Below, one piece after another: positions 9,338 to 17,740 of a stretch of DNA of 64,000 bases (positions are counted from its first letter, which is position 1; each line of letters begins with the position of its first letter). The translations under genes and the position numbers were made by a program. The notes under the pieces were generated by a model that saw only the letters and a list, made by a program, of their open reading frames with translations, was not told the DNA's origin and did no database searches. Origin of the DNA: GCA-1730015 sp964583825 (lineage in GTDB: Bacteria > Pseudomonadota > Gammaproteobacteria > Granulosicoccales > Granulosicoccaceae); contig CAZOXM010000002.1 in assembly GCA_964583825.1 (NCBI GenBank), positions 1-64,000 on the forward strand, read 5' to 3'.

Positions 9338-10270
9338 TTATAACCGCGAAGTGCCAGGCGAGGCCTTGTCTACCTGATCCTTTAACGTGCCATAAGCAGT
9401 GATGGCTTTCGATACCATACCGGAGATATCGCTGCCGTCCGAAGGGATCAGTGCTACCGTGCCTTCCCGCGCCAGTTTCTCAAACGCATCGACGTATTGT
9501 TCAGCCAATTGTTGCGCAACCGCGGCGGTGCCTCCTTCGGCATTGATCGCCTCGGATATCGAGCGGATGGCCTGCGCTCTGGCAGTCGCTTCAATGGTCA
9601 TAGCCTCAGCCACACCCTGTGCCCGCAGTACCTGCGCCTGCTTGTCACCTTCCGCCTGATTAATCTGCGCCTGTCGATATCCCTCGGAAGTGGTCACTGC
9701 CACCCGACGCTCACGCTCGGCCCCCATTTGTTTTTCCATTTCTTCGAGGATCGACGCCGGTGGCGATATGTCTTTCACTTCGTAGCGCAGTACCTTGGTG
9801 CCCCAGGTTTCGGATGCTTCATCAATCGCGTTAGTCACGCGCGCATTGATGTTTTCGCGGGATTCAAATGTATCGTCGAGGGTGAGCTTGCCGATCTCTG
9901 CACGCATACTGGTTTGCGCCAGTTGGGTAATCGCGAAGTTCAGGTTATCGACACCGTAGGATGCTGACTTCGGATCCATGATCTTCATGTACAACACGCC
10001 GTCGATACTTAAAGGCACGTTGTCGCGAGTGATTGCCTGCTGCGAGGCAACATCTACCGCGAATTCCTTGAGCGAGTGCCTGTACGCAACGCGCTCGAGC
10101 ACTGGAATGGTGATGTGGAAGCCGGCCAGCAAGGTCCGGTTGTACTTACCGAGCCGCTCAACAACATAGGCTTCATTTTGCGGAACGATGCGGACAAAAG
10201 ATCGGATGAACAGCAGCAATAAAATCGCGCCGGCAACCAGTATCGCGAAACTCATGGATTCGATCATCAT
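9338..10270 (-). CDS. qmcA: SPFH/band 7 membrane protein, paraslipin QmcA-like
   Basis: An open frame reaches back to 10345, but the start is placed at ATG 10270 (or 10267), after GGAAG, just before an N-terminal membrane helix (SFAILVAGAILLLLFI). The 310-residue product then has the band 7 signature VRIVPQNEAYVVERLGKYNRTL, the SPFH core (SIDGVLYMKIMDP; AQTSMRAEIGKLTLDDTFESRE) and an alanine- and glutamate-rich coiled coil (RQAQINQAEGDKQAQVLRAQG). Such proteins oligomerise at the inner membrane. It is followed at 16 bp by nfeD, its usual partner. Confidence 0.92.
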   Translation of the reverse strand: MMIESMSFAILVAGAILLLLFIRSFVRIVPQNEAYVVERLGKYNRTLLAGFHITIPVLERVAYRHSLKEFAVDVASQQAITRDNVPLSIDGVLYMKIMDPKSASYGVDNLNFAITQLAQTSMRAEIGKLTLDDTFESRENINARVTNAIDEASETWGTKVLRYEVKDISPPASILEEMEKQMGAERERRVAVTTSEGYRQAQINQAEGDKQAQVLRAQGVAEAMTIEATARAQAIRSISEAINAEGGTAAVAQQLAEQYVDAFEKLAREGTVALIPSDGSDISGMVSKAITAYGTLKDQVDKASPGTSRL

Positions 10271-10572
10271 TCCACTTCCGTCCTGTTCTTCTTCAACTGT
10301 AAAATCTGGGGGCTGACGCACCTTATTACAAGTGTCGCAGCGCACCAGTCTGTGCGACTCCTAAGGTGCCGCTTAGCTCCTGATGGAAATCTATTTTCAT
10401 GGTCTAAACAGCAAATTAGAGCTGTTTTACCCCTACGATTGCTGAGTGCATGTTCCCCATCGGGGAAAACCTGTTTCGCTACTCATCAGATCATGGGCGT
10501 CGCCCCGCAATTGATACACAACGAAAGAACGACAACACGCAATGTCACGATGCTTTCGCGGGCGCAAAAATA
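10271..10572. other. Intergenic region between mltA and qmcA
   Basis: About 300 bp without a convincing gene. It should hold the qmcA-nfeD promoter and the end of the mltA transcript. A short perfect palindrome, TTCCCC-ATC-GGGGAA, lies near 10453-10467. No T-run follows it on the mltA strand, so it is not a clear terminator. Nothing else is seen. Confidence 0.4.
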
Positions 10573-11721
10573 CTACCGATCCGACTCCCGACCGGGTGTG
10601 TCCCGCGGCAGCAAGACAAACATTTCACCGCGTTGTTTCATGTTGCCCGCCAGCTGTTCAGCGGTGTCGCCGGTACCGAAAAATACGTCTGCACGAACCG
10701 GACCCCGGATCGCGCCCCCCGTATCCTGCGCCACCATCAGCCGATGCAGCGGCGATCCGTCAGGCAGGGTGGTCTGCAACCAAACCGGCGTACCCAGGGG
10801 CACCACATTGCGGTCGACTGCAAGACTGTGCCCGGCAGTCAGCGGCACATTGAGCGAGCCCCGTGCATTTTCGTCAGCGTCTTCACGTACCGTAAAAAAC
10901 ACATAACTCGGGTTTTGATTGAGTACTTCCTGAGCACGATCAGGATGCGTGCGCAGCCAGGATTTGATGGTGAACAGACTGACGTCTTCCAGGGCCAGTT
11001 CGCCACGCTCGACCAGTGTCTTGCCAATGGCAAAGTACGGATGACCATTCTGGTTGGCATAGTTAACGCCAATGATCGTTCCGTCTTCGAGTGCGACGCG
11101 ACCCGACCCCTGTATCTGCAAAAAGAAGGAGCCGTAAGGATCATCGATCCACAAAATTTCGTTGCCACTGAGCGGACTGTTATCACTGTCGATATCCTCG
11201 CGTGCATAAAACGGGATGACCCGGTTGCCCTCAAGGCGACCACGCAGACGCATGCCTTCAAGAGACGGATACACGGAATCAAGTTCGATTATTAGCATCT
11301 CTGGTGGCGGACGGTAAAGCGGATACCGATAACGCTCAGTGGACTGCAGACTGCCGCGCAACAGCGGTTCGTAGTAGCCGGTAATCAGCCCATCGGTCTG
11401 ACCGCCTTTGCCGTAGACCCGATGCGGTCGAAAGCGGGTTTCCAGAAAAGACCTTATCTGTGCCGACGACGGGGTGCGCAGCGCCATCGCATCCGCGCAA
11501 ATAGTGTCCCAGGGTGTCCGGCTGTCGAGCCGCGGACACTGGGTCAAAAGCGCCTGCCAGCTCGGCGTCAGGTCCGCAGAGCGCCACTCTGCAAGTCGGC
11601 TCCACTCAACCGGCTTGCCGATTCCAGGCTCTTTTTTGCTGAACAGGCCGCAGCTGCTGAGGAGTACTGTCAGCAACACTGTCGTCGTCACAACGGCGAG
11701 TCTGAATCCGGTCGGGTGCAT
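10573..11721 (-). CDS. mltA: Membrane-bound lytic murein transglycosylase A
   Basis: A 382-residue lipoprotein: signal peptide with lipobox LSSC and Cys at 24, so probably anchored in the outer membrane. It cleaves the beta-1,4 bond between MurNAc and GlcNAc in peptidoglycan with formation of 1,6-anhydro-MurNAc. The MltA domain is recognised by GLITGYYEPLL, ILWIDDPYGSFFLQIQGSGRV, and the C-terminal 3D domain VAQDTGGAIRGPVRADVFFGTG, which contains the catalytic aspartate and ends at GEMFVLLP. Length matches MltA of other gammaproteobacteria. No good ribosome site precedes 11721, but the lipobox fixes the start within a few residues. Confidence 0.94.
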   Translation of the reverse strand: MHPTGFRLAVVTTTVLLTVLLSSCGLFSKKEPGIGKPVEWSRLAEWRSADLTPSWQALLTQCPRLDSRTPWDTICADAMALRTPSSAQIRSFLETRFRPHRVYGKGGQTDGLITGYYEPLLRGSLQSTERYRYPLYRPPPEMLIIELDSVYPSLEGMRLRGRLEGNRVIPFYAREDIDSDNSPLSGNEILWIDDPYGSFFLQIQGSGRVALEDGTIIGVNYANQNGHPYFAIGKTLVERGELALEDVSLFTIKSWLRTHPDRAQEVLNQNPSYVFFTVREDADENARGSLNVPLTAGHSLAVDRNVVPLGTPVWLQTTLPDGSPLHRLMVAQDTGGAIRGPVRADVFFGTGDTAEQLAGNMKQRGEMFVLLPRDTPGRESDR

Positions 11722-11763
11722 AGTTAGAACGTTTCGCCAGCAGGTTAATGCAGAGGGAGTTTT

Positions 11764-13179
11764 TCAGGCCGCAGTATGCCGCTGCATGTGACCCCAAAGC
11801 TTTTCAATATGCTCACGTTCTGTACCCAGCGCTCCAATGGACACGCGCACCATCCAGCACTCTTGTCCCCGATGATCAGTAATCTGCGCCGGTGTCAGCA
11901 TAGCGACCCCGCTTGCGTTGATTGCCTCACACCAGCGCTGAGTGTACTCATCGGTCGCGCCGCCAGGCTCGATATGCGGCGGTTCGTGGACGACACAGAC
12001 GGTTTGCAGCGATACCGGGGCAAGCAGTCGCCAGTGCGGTGCTTCTTCAATACGCTGAGCCAGCCATTGCGCATTATCCAGGTCGCGACGCAGGCGTTTT
12101 TGCAAACCGCTTACACCCGCGCTTCTGATCAGCCACCACAGTTTCATTGATCGGAAACGACGTCCGAGCGGTATACCCCAGTCGCGATAGTTAGGTGCAT
12201 CACCGTCGGCGCTGGTCTGCAGGTAGGACGGATTTGTGCTCATTACCCGGATCAGGTGCTCCGGATCACGGACAAAATAAACAGAGCAGTCAAACACCGC
12301 ACCAAGCCATTTGTGGGGGTTAAAAACGACGGAGTCCGCCCGTTCAATGCCCGCCCACCAGTGTCTCATCTCAGGCAGCAGCATCGCGCTGCCGGCCATC
12401 GCACCATCCACATGCAACCAGCAATCAAACTCGGCTGCGAGATCGGCCAGGCCATCGATATCGTCCATCGCGGTGGTTGCGGTCGTACCGGTACATCCGA
12501 CAATGGCGCCGGGCACGCGCCCCTCGGCCACATCGCTCTCTATTAGAGAACACAACGCGTCGAGATCAACAGAGAAATCGGCATTAATCGCACAGGTGCG
12601 AACGGCGTGTCGACCGTAGCCCGCGAGCAGTGCCGCCTTGACCACCGAGCTGTGCGCCTGCGCTGAGCCGTAAACTGTCAATTCTCCGCCAGCCGGTACC
12701 GACGCGAACCGGGTCGCGCGCTCGCGGGCGCACAGCAGAGCCACCAGGGTAGCAGTCGAGGCGGTGTCATGAATGACCCCGGACCAGTTTGCCGATAAGC
12801 CCAGCATTTGCTGCAGCCATTCACACATGCGCTGCTCGACTTCGGTCAGCGGCGGGCTCGATTGCCAGTTGAGGCCAAGCTGCCCAAGCCCGGAACTCAG
12901 CAGGTCCCCGAGCACCGAGGACAATTCCGCGTTGGCGGGGAAGTAGGCGTGAAATGAAGGATGCTGCCAATGCGTCAGATGTGGCATCAGCAACTCTTGC
13001 ACATCGCCAATGATGGTACTGGCGGCTTCCGGCTGGTCCGGCGGGCTGGCAGGCAGAGCATCGAGCACCTCACCTACCTGTGCCTTACTGCGTACGGGCT
13101 GCTGCTCAACCTGTTCGCGATATTGTGCGATCAGTTCGATGATTTCGTGTCCGGCCTGCCTGAATTCGTCGGGGGACAT
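11764..13179 (-). CDS. PLP-dependent group II (aromatic/amino acid) decarboxylase
   Basis: A 471-residue enzyme of the DOPA/tyrosine/glutamate decarboxylase family. Visible motifs: N-terminal HPSFHAYFPANAELSSVLGDLLSSGLGQLGLNW, HDTASTATLVALLCARERA, the cofactor aspartate in WLHVDGAMAGSA, and the PLP lysine in NPHKWLG (K290). It should remove the alpha-carboxyl from an amino acid, probably an aromatic one judging by similarity to AADC-type enzymes. Substrate is not certain. It follows MltA in the same direction but is separated by 42 bp, and nothing adjacent indicates a pathway. Confidence 0.92.
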   Translation of the reverse strand: MSPDEFRQAGHEIIELIAQYREQVEQQPVRSKAQVGEVLDALPASPPDQPEAASTIIGDVQELLMPHLTHWQHPSFHAYFPANAELSSVLGDLLSSGLGQLGLNWQSSPPLTEVEQRMCEWLQQMLGLSANWSGVIHDTASTATLVALLCARERATRFASVPAGGELTVYGSAQAHSSVVKAALLAGYGRHAVRTCAINADFSVDLDALCSLIESDVAEGRVPGAIVGCTGTTATTAMDDIDGLADLAAEFDCWLHVDGAMAGSAMLLPEMRHWWAGIERADSVVFNPHKWLGAVFDCSVYFVRDPEHLIRVMSTNPSYLQTSADGDAPNYRDWGIPLGRRFRSMKLWWLIRSAGVSGLQKRLRRDLDNAQWLAQRIEEAPHWRLLAPVSLQTVCVVHEPPHIEPGGATDEYTQRWCEAINASGVAMLTPAQITDHRGQECWMVRVSIGALGTEREHIEKLWGHMQRHTAA

Positions 13180-13273
13180 GCGTGGTTGGTCTCAAAGCTG
13201 CTACAGCCAGCATTATGTCAGCCGAAAGGTGTGACACCCACAATTTCCAATCCCGACCGAGGCTTTTTTCTAA

Positions 13274-13372
13274 TGATCACAGATGGGAAAGTAATCACCA
13301 CGCTGGCAATCGTCGCCATGCTGCTTTTCATCGCATTCTGGCTTGTTGAAGGGTTACCTATTCTCGGGTAAT
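13274..13372 (+). CDS. Possible 32-residue single-helix membrane protein
   Basis: ATG at 13274 opens a 32-codon frame whose middle (TTLAIVAMLLFIAFWLVEG) is a good transmembrane helix. GAGG lies about 10 bp upstream, so translation is only moderately supported. It is divergent from the decarboxylase gene. A longer frame in the same phase (from 12961) is antisense to the decarboxylase and is not believed. No homologue is recognised; it could be chance. Confidence 0.3.
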
Positions 13373-13471
13373 TGCAGGTTGCCCTGCCGGCTGAAAGGCA
13401 CAGGGGCAGTGAAATTGACTGTAAAGGGAACGTTACACTGACGAGACAGCGACGCAATTGTCCTGCTGAGA

Positions 13472-13543
13472 CTACGGGTCTGTGCGCCTGGATATAAGTG
13501 TCAGGCATAGAAACGCGATGGCTGCACATACGAGCAAGGACAT
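13472..13543 (-). CDS. Possible 23-residue membrane peptide with strong ribosome site
   Basis: ATG at 13543 is preceded by CAGGAG at a 6-bp spacing. The short product is mostly a hydrophobic helix (LLVCAAIAFLCLTLI) followed by a positive tail (SRRTDP). It could be a small inner-membrane peptide. A longer frame in the same phase starts with TTG at 13666, but it has no comparable ribosome site. Family not recognised. Confidence 0.3.
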   Translation of the reverse strand: MSLLVCAAIAFLCLTLISRRTDP

Positions 13544-13845
13544 CAAAAACTCCTGAAATTCAAAGCGAAACCGCATTGTTTGTTGTAAATTCGCCACAAG
13601 ATACCGCATGTCATCAGGAATGTCACTAAACTGATTCACAGTTTTCAGGCCGGCCACAATTCGCAATAGTCAGGCGTTGGATCGCAGGTTGTGACCAAAC
13701 CGAGCCGGCCACTGCGGGCTGTTAGCCGTTTTTAATACCGTCACGGCAGCCACCGCTCATTTCTGCGCGCCACTAGGCAAACACCCTGTCGCTTTATCTC
13801 CACACTGCCCGTCCGGCTGGGAACGCCGCACAGGAGGAATATAAA

Positions 13846-13971
13846 GTGAGAAATCCCGAAGCGATCAGAGCACAAAGACGATCCGCGAGTCACAGCATGC
13901 AGCTGGTGGCTATTGCAGGAATCTGCACCACACTGCTTGTCACCGTATGTGCCCTGTTCGCCTACGGTTAA
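13846..13971 (+). CDS. Small membrane protein, 41 residues, GTG start
   Basis: A perfect AGGAGG at 13832-13837 sits 8 bp before GTG 13846. The 41-codon frame encodes a charged N-terminus (RNPEAIRAQRRSASHS) and one transmembrane helix (LVAIAGICTTLLVTVCALFAYG). The quality of the ribosome site makes this the best of the tiny frames in this gap. The family A repeat element begins immediately after the stop codon, whose TTAA overlaps the presumed insertion site, so the original C-terminus may have been altered. Function unknown. Confidence 0.6.
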   Translation: MRNPEAIRAQRRSASHSMQLVAIAGICTTLLVTVCALFAYG

Positions 13972-14110
13972 CTGGATGTTGAAAAACTATTGCGCCAGGT
14001 CTGAGGGCTTAAATTCCCCCTAAAAATGCTCATTTACATCCCATACCCTGCGCTTTTTCGTGGAAATTCGCCTACTCTGACCGTCGCTCATCACGTGTTT
14101 CAACACACTG
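13972..14110. repeat. Family A MITE-like inverted-repeat element, copy 2
   Basis: A 139-bp copy in the same orientation as copy 1, beginning CTGGATGTTGAAAAAC and ending GTGTTTCAACACACTG. The interior keeps GCGCCAGGTCTGAG, AAAATGCTCATTTA and GACCGTCGCTCAT. It is more degenerate at both ends than the other copies; flanks are TTAA on the left and TTTAG on the right. It lies between the 41-residue ORF and leuC. Confidence 0.75.
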
Positions 14111-14425
14111 TTTAGTGCATAGGCCGCCGGCGCGACGCCCCTGCCCGGGCACCCGGGTTCGCCGCGGCGGCGCCTCTTCCTTATTGCGCACCTGACCGGG
14201 TCGGCATCGCCGTAATCGTTGCAGCACTTGCGACGGAGCACTACCATTCACATATAGTAGGCTGGTGAGCAGATCCCTGACCTGATTGAGCGCACAGTAG
14301 GATGATGCGCTCGGCCAGGTCACGAGCTAACGCCGTCAAAACTGCCTGAAACACTGCTGGCTACCCTGTAAACAGTACGGCGCGTGGCCTATCACCTCCG
14401 TCCAACTCCAGAAGAGGCTCATTCA
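14111..14425. other. Upstream region of the leuCDB operon
   Basis: About 315 bp with no convincing gene. The first part (14116-14180) is very GC-rich with overlapping short palindromes (GCCCGGGC, CCCGGG, CCGCGG). The rest should hold the leu promoter and 5' leader. No leucine-rich leader peptide or attenuator was found. The ribosome site for leuC is AGAGG at 14413-14417. Confidence 0.4.
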
Positions 14426-15847
14426 TTGTCAGCAAAAACTCTGTACGACAAGATATGGGATGCCCATGTTGTCAGTACCGAGCCAGACGGCACGTGCCTG
14501 ATCTACATCGACAGGCATCTGGTTCACGAAGTCACCAGCGCGCAAGCCTTTGAAGGTTTGCGCCTGAACAAGCGCGAAGTGCGACGCCCCGAGCTCACGC
14601 TGGCGGTGGTGGATCACAACATACCCACCACTGACCGCTCTCAGGGGATCGATGATCCGCAGAGCAAGCTGCAAATGGATACGCTGGCGCAAAACACTCG
14701 CGAGTTTAACGTCGAGTACTTTAATGAGCTGGATAAGCGCCAGGGCATCGTGCACATCATCGGTCCGGAACAGGGCTTTACGCTGCCCGGTACGACAGTG
14801 GTCTGCGGCGATTCGCACACGGCAACCCACGGCGCGTTCGGTGCGCTCGCACACGGCATCGGTACATCGGAGGTCGAGCATGTGCTGGCTTCACAAACAC
14901 TGCTGCAGAACAAGTCGAAAAATATGCTGGTCAAAGTGAACGGCCTGCTGGCACCCGGCGTGACAGCCAAGGACCTGACGCTTGCAATCATCGCTCACAC
15001 CGGCACCGCCGGCGGCACCGGCCACGTCATTGAATACGCCGGCGAGGCGATTCGCGAACTGTCGATGGAAGGCAGAATGACACTCTGTAACATGGCGATT
15101 GAGGGTGGCGCACGAGCCGGTCTGGTGGCACCCGACGAAAAAACCTTCGCCTACCTGAAAGGTCGACCGAAATCGCCGAAGGGCGACGACTGGGAACGCG
15201 CAGTGGCATATTGGAAAACACTTCAGACAGATGAGGGTGCGCACTTTGACAAGGTGGTAGAAATCGATGCCGCGAGCATTGCCCCGATTGTTACCTGGGG
15301 GACGTCACCGGAAGACGCCATTTCAATCACCGCTTCGGTACCGTCTCCACAGGATTTCGCCGACGAACACAAGCAGGCGGCAGCGCAACGATCGCTGGAG
15401 TACATGGGTCTGACGGCGGGCACGCCAATGACCGAAATCCCCATCGACAAGGTTTTCATCGGCTCATGCACGAACGGCAGAATTGAAGATCTGCGCGCAG
15501 TTGCCAAGGTGGTAAAGGGTAAAAAAGTTGCCGCCAGCGTCGAGGCGATGGTGGTCCCCGGCTCAGGCCTGGTAAAGGCACAGGCCGAAGAGGAAGGCAT
15601 TGCCGGTATACTGCAGGATGCCGGATTCGACTGGCGCGAGCCAGGCTGCAGCATGTGCCTGGGTATGAATCCGGATCGACTCTCACCCGGCGAGCGCTGC
15701 GCTTCCACCTCCAATCGCAACTTCGAAGGGCGACAGGGTCATGGCGGGCGCACCCACCTCATGTCACCGGCGATGGCGGCAGCGGCAGCTGTGAACGGAC
15801 GCCTTACCGATGTGCGTCCCCTGTTATCCGACGGAGCGAATGAATGA
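14426..15847 (+). CDS. leuC: 3-isopropylmalate dehydratase large subunit
   Basis: The [4Fe-4S] subunit that with LeuD isomerises 2-isopropylmalate to 3-isopropylmalate in leucine synthesis. A frame with an ATG exists from 14384, but the start chosen is TTG 14426: AGAGG lies 8 bp upstream and the product then begins LSAKTLYDKIWDAHVV, aligning with the normal LeuC N-terminus. The 473-residue product has VVCGDSHTATHGAFGALAHGIGTSEV, the first cluster cysteine in FIGSCTNGRI, and the two others in PGCSMCLGMN, followed by ASTSNRNFEGRQG. The stop overlaps leuD by 4 bp (ATGA), indicating translational coupling. leuA is not in the window. Confidence 0.96.
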   Translation: MSAKTLYDKIWDAHVVSTEPDGTCLIYIDRHLVHEVTSAQAFEGLRLNKREVRRPELTLAVVDHNIPTTDRSQGIDDPQSKLQMDTLAQNTREFNVEYFNELDKRQGIVHIIGPEQGFTLPGTTVVCGDSHTATHGAFGALAHGIGTSEVEHVLASQTLLQNKSKNMLVKVNGLLAPGVTAKDLTLAIIAHTGTAGGTGHVIEYAGEAIRELSMEGRMTLCNMAIEGGARAGLVAPDEKTFAYLKGRPKSPKGDDWERAVAYWKTLQTDEGAHFDKVVEIDAASIAPIVTWGTSPEDAISITASVPSPQDFADEHKQAAAQRSLEYMGLTAGTPMTEIPIDKVFIGSCTNGRIEDLRAVAKVVKGKKVAASVEAMVVPGSGLVKAQAEEEGIAGILQDAGFDWREPGCSMCLGMNPDRLSPGERCASTSNRNFEGRQGHGGRTHLMSPAMAAAAAVNGRLTDVRPLLSDGANE

Positions 15848-16464
15848 AAGCGCTGACCGAACTCACCGGTGTTGCCGCGCCGTTACCGATGATCAACGTC
15901 GACACGGACATGATCATACCCAAGCAATATCTGAAAACCATTGAACGCACCGGACTCGGCAAAGGCCTGTTTCATTCGATGCGCTATCTGGACGACGGCA
16001 CGGACAACCCCGAGTTTGTCCTGAACAAAGAAGCTTATCAGCAGGCGAAGATTCTTATCGCCGGTGACAACTTCGGCTGTGGATCATCCCGCGAGCACGC
16101 CGCATGGGCCATTGAAGACTTTGGCATACGCTGTGTCATCGCGCCCAGTTTCTCCGACATCTTCTACAACAACGCCTTCAAGAACGGCATGTTACTTATT
16201 CGACTGCCTCAGGAACAAATAGATGATCTGACCAGCCAGGCGGAATTCGGATCGAACGCGGTGTTCAACATCAACCTTGAACGCCAGACGGTCACTGCGC
16301 CGGATGGTCAGGAGCATCACTTCGAAATCGACGAGTTCAGAAAGCACTGTTTGCTCAATGGACTCGACGAGATCGCGCTGACACTTGAAAAAGAATCCGA
16401 CATTTCATCGTATGAATCCGGGGTCAATGACAACCGCGGCTGGCTGACTCCTGCGGCGGGCTAA
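15844..16464 (+). CDS. leuD: 3-isopropylmalate dehydratase small subunit
   Basis: A 206-residue swivelling-domain subunit of isopropylmalate isomerase. It shows NVDTDMIIPKQYLKTIERTGLG near the start and GDNFGCGSSREHAAWAI (substrate-contact loop), then SFSDIFYNNAFKNGML. Length is the family norm. Its ATG overlaps the leuC stop. leuB follows after 58 bp on the same strand. Confidence 0.97.
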   Translation: MKALTELTGVAAPLPMINVDTDMIIPKQYLKTIERTGLGKGLFHSMRYLDDGTDNPEFVLNKEAYQQAKILIAGDNFGCGSSREHAAWAIEDFGIRCVIAPSFSDIFYNNAFKNGMLLIRLPQEQIDDLTSQAEFGSNAVFNINLERQTVTAPDGQEHHFEIDEFRKHCLLNGLDEIALTLEKESDISSYESGVNDNRGWLTPAAG

Positions 16465-16522
16465 GCGCCCCCTTTATCAGTCACGTATCACTGACGAATC
16501 ACCAGATAACAACAGAGCACTA

Positions 16523-17623
16523 ATGAAAGACGCCTCACTCCTACTGCTGCCCGGCGATGGTATCGGACCTGAAGTGGTTACCGAACTGCGCCGTGTGATC
16601 GACTGGTTCGCCTCGCACCGGGGATTTAACTTTTCCATTATCGAAGACGATATCGGCGGTGCGGCTTACGATCGCTACGGCACCCCGCTCGCTGATGAAA
16701 CACTGGCTCGCGCCAAAGAAGTCGATGCGATTGTCATGGGCTCTGTAGGGGGACCGCAGTGGGATGACGTCGCACGACACCTGCGACCCGAAGCCGGCTT
16801 GTTGACTCTGCGTAAGGAACTCGATCTGTTTGCCAATCTGCGTCCAGCGACCTGCAGACCAGCGCTGGCCGCGGCTTCCTCACTGCAGGAAGACCTGGTG
16901 TCCGGTCTCGATATTCTGATCTTGCGTGAACTGACCGCCGGTGTTTACTTTGGAGAACCTCGCGGTATAGAAACGCTGGCTGACGGCAGTCGCCGGGCGG
17001 TGGATACACAAGTGTATCTGGACAGCGAAATTGAAAGACTGCTGCATGTCGGCTTTGAACTGGCAGGGAAACGAAGCGGCAGAATGCACTCAGTGGAAAA
17101 AGCCAATGTCATGGAAACCGGTGTGCTGTGGCGCGACATTGCTACAACCGTTGGCAAAGCCTATCCCGAAATCACACTTGAGCACATGTACGCTGACAAC
17201 TGTGCCATGCAACTGGTCAGAGCGCCCAAACAGTTTGATGTGATTGCTACAGATAATCTGTTCGGTGATGTACTGTCGGATTGTGCCGCCATGCTGACCG
17301 GCTCACTTGGAATGCTGCCATCAGCATCGCTCGGTGCCGCAAACGATGGCAAACGTGCGGCGTTGTACGAACCCGTTCATGGCTCAGCACCCGATATTGC
17401 CGGTGAAGGCAAGGCCAATCCACTGGCGACAGTACTGTCGTTCGCTATGTGTCTGCGCTACTCACTCAACAGCAACGATGAAGCCGATCTGCTTGAGCAG
17501 GCTGTGGACGACGTGCTCGCGCAAAATATCAGAACGGTGGACATACAGGCAGACGGACACGCACCGGTCTCTACCAGTCAAATGGGGCACGCACTGGTTT
17601 CAGCGCTCAGCGCCCGGACCTAA
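16523..17623 (+). CDS. leuB: 3-isopropylmalate dehydrogenase
   Basis: A 366-residue NAD-dependent decarboxylating dehydrogenase that forms 2-ketoisocaproate, the third enzyme encoded by this leu operon. Diagnostic blocks are LLLPGDGIGPEVV at the N-terminus, LTLRKELDLFANLRPA (substrate arginines), DILILRELTAGVYFGEPRG, and the metal-binding and signature segment NLFGDVLSDCAAMLTGSLGMLPSASLG. EPVHGSAPDIAGEGKANP is the NAD-binding loop. The last gene of leuCDB; a DUF349 gene follows after 117 bp. Confidence 0.97.
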   Translation: MKDASLLLLPGDGIGPEVVTELRRVIDWFASHRGFNFSIIEDDIGGAAYDRYGTPLADETLARAKEVDAIVMGSVGGPQWDDVARHLRPEAGLLTLRKELDLFANLRPATCRPALAAASSLQEDLVSGLDILILRELTAGVYFGEPRGIETLADGSRRAVDTQVYLDSEIERLLHVGFELAGKRSGRMHSVEKANVMETGVLWRDIATTVGKAYPEITLEHMYADNCAMQLVRAPKQFDVIATDNLFGDVLSDCAAMLTGSLGMLPSASLGAANDGKRAALYEPVHGSAPDIAGEGKANPLATVLSFAMCLRYSLNSNDEADLLEQAVDDVLAQNIRTVDIQADGHAPVSTSQMGHALVSALSART

Positions 17624-17740
17624 CAACACACTGGCAAAGTTGCCTACGGATTACCAACACCCGTTCCACGGCCCTTTCTAAAGAGACGCGTGGTTCGAAT
17701 GTCTGTCTCTCCGGCAGACAACTGAAATAACGGAGCATCC

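Noticed and set aside
10450..11295. 281-codon plus-strand frame antisense to mltA
   Set aside because: It lies wholly opposite well-supported mltA and the intergenic region, and its translation has no domain-like character.
12961..13371. 136-codon frame antisense to the decarboxylase start
   Set aside because: Only its last 32 codons lie outside the decarboxylase; only that small hydrophobic part is kept, with low confidence.
14111..14425. Leucine attenuator or leader peptide before leuC
   Set aside because: No Leu-codon run and no terminator/anti-terminator pair could be found.
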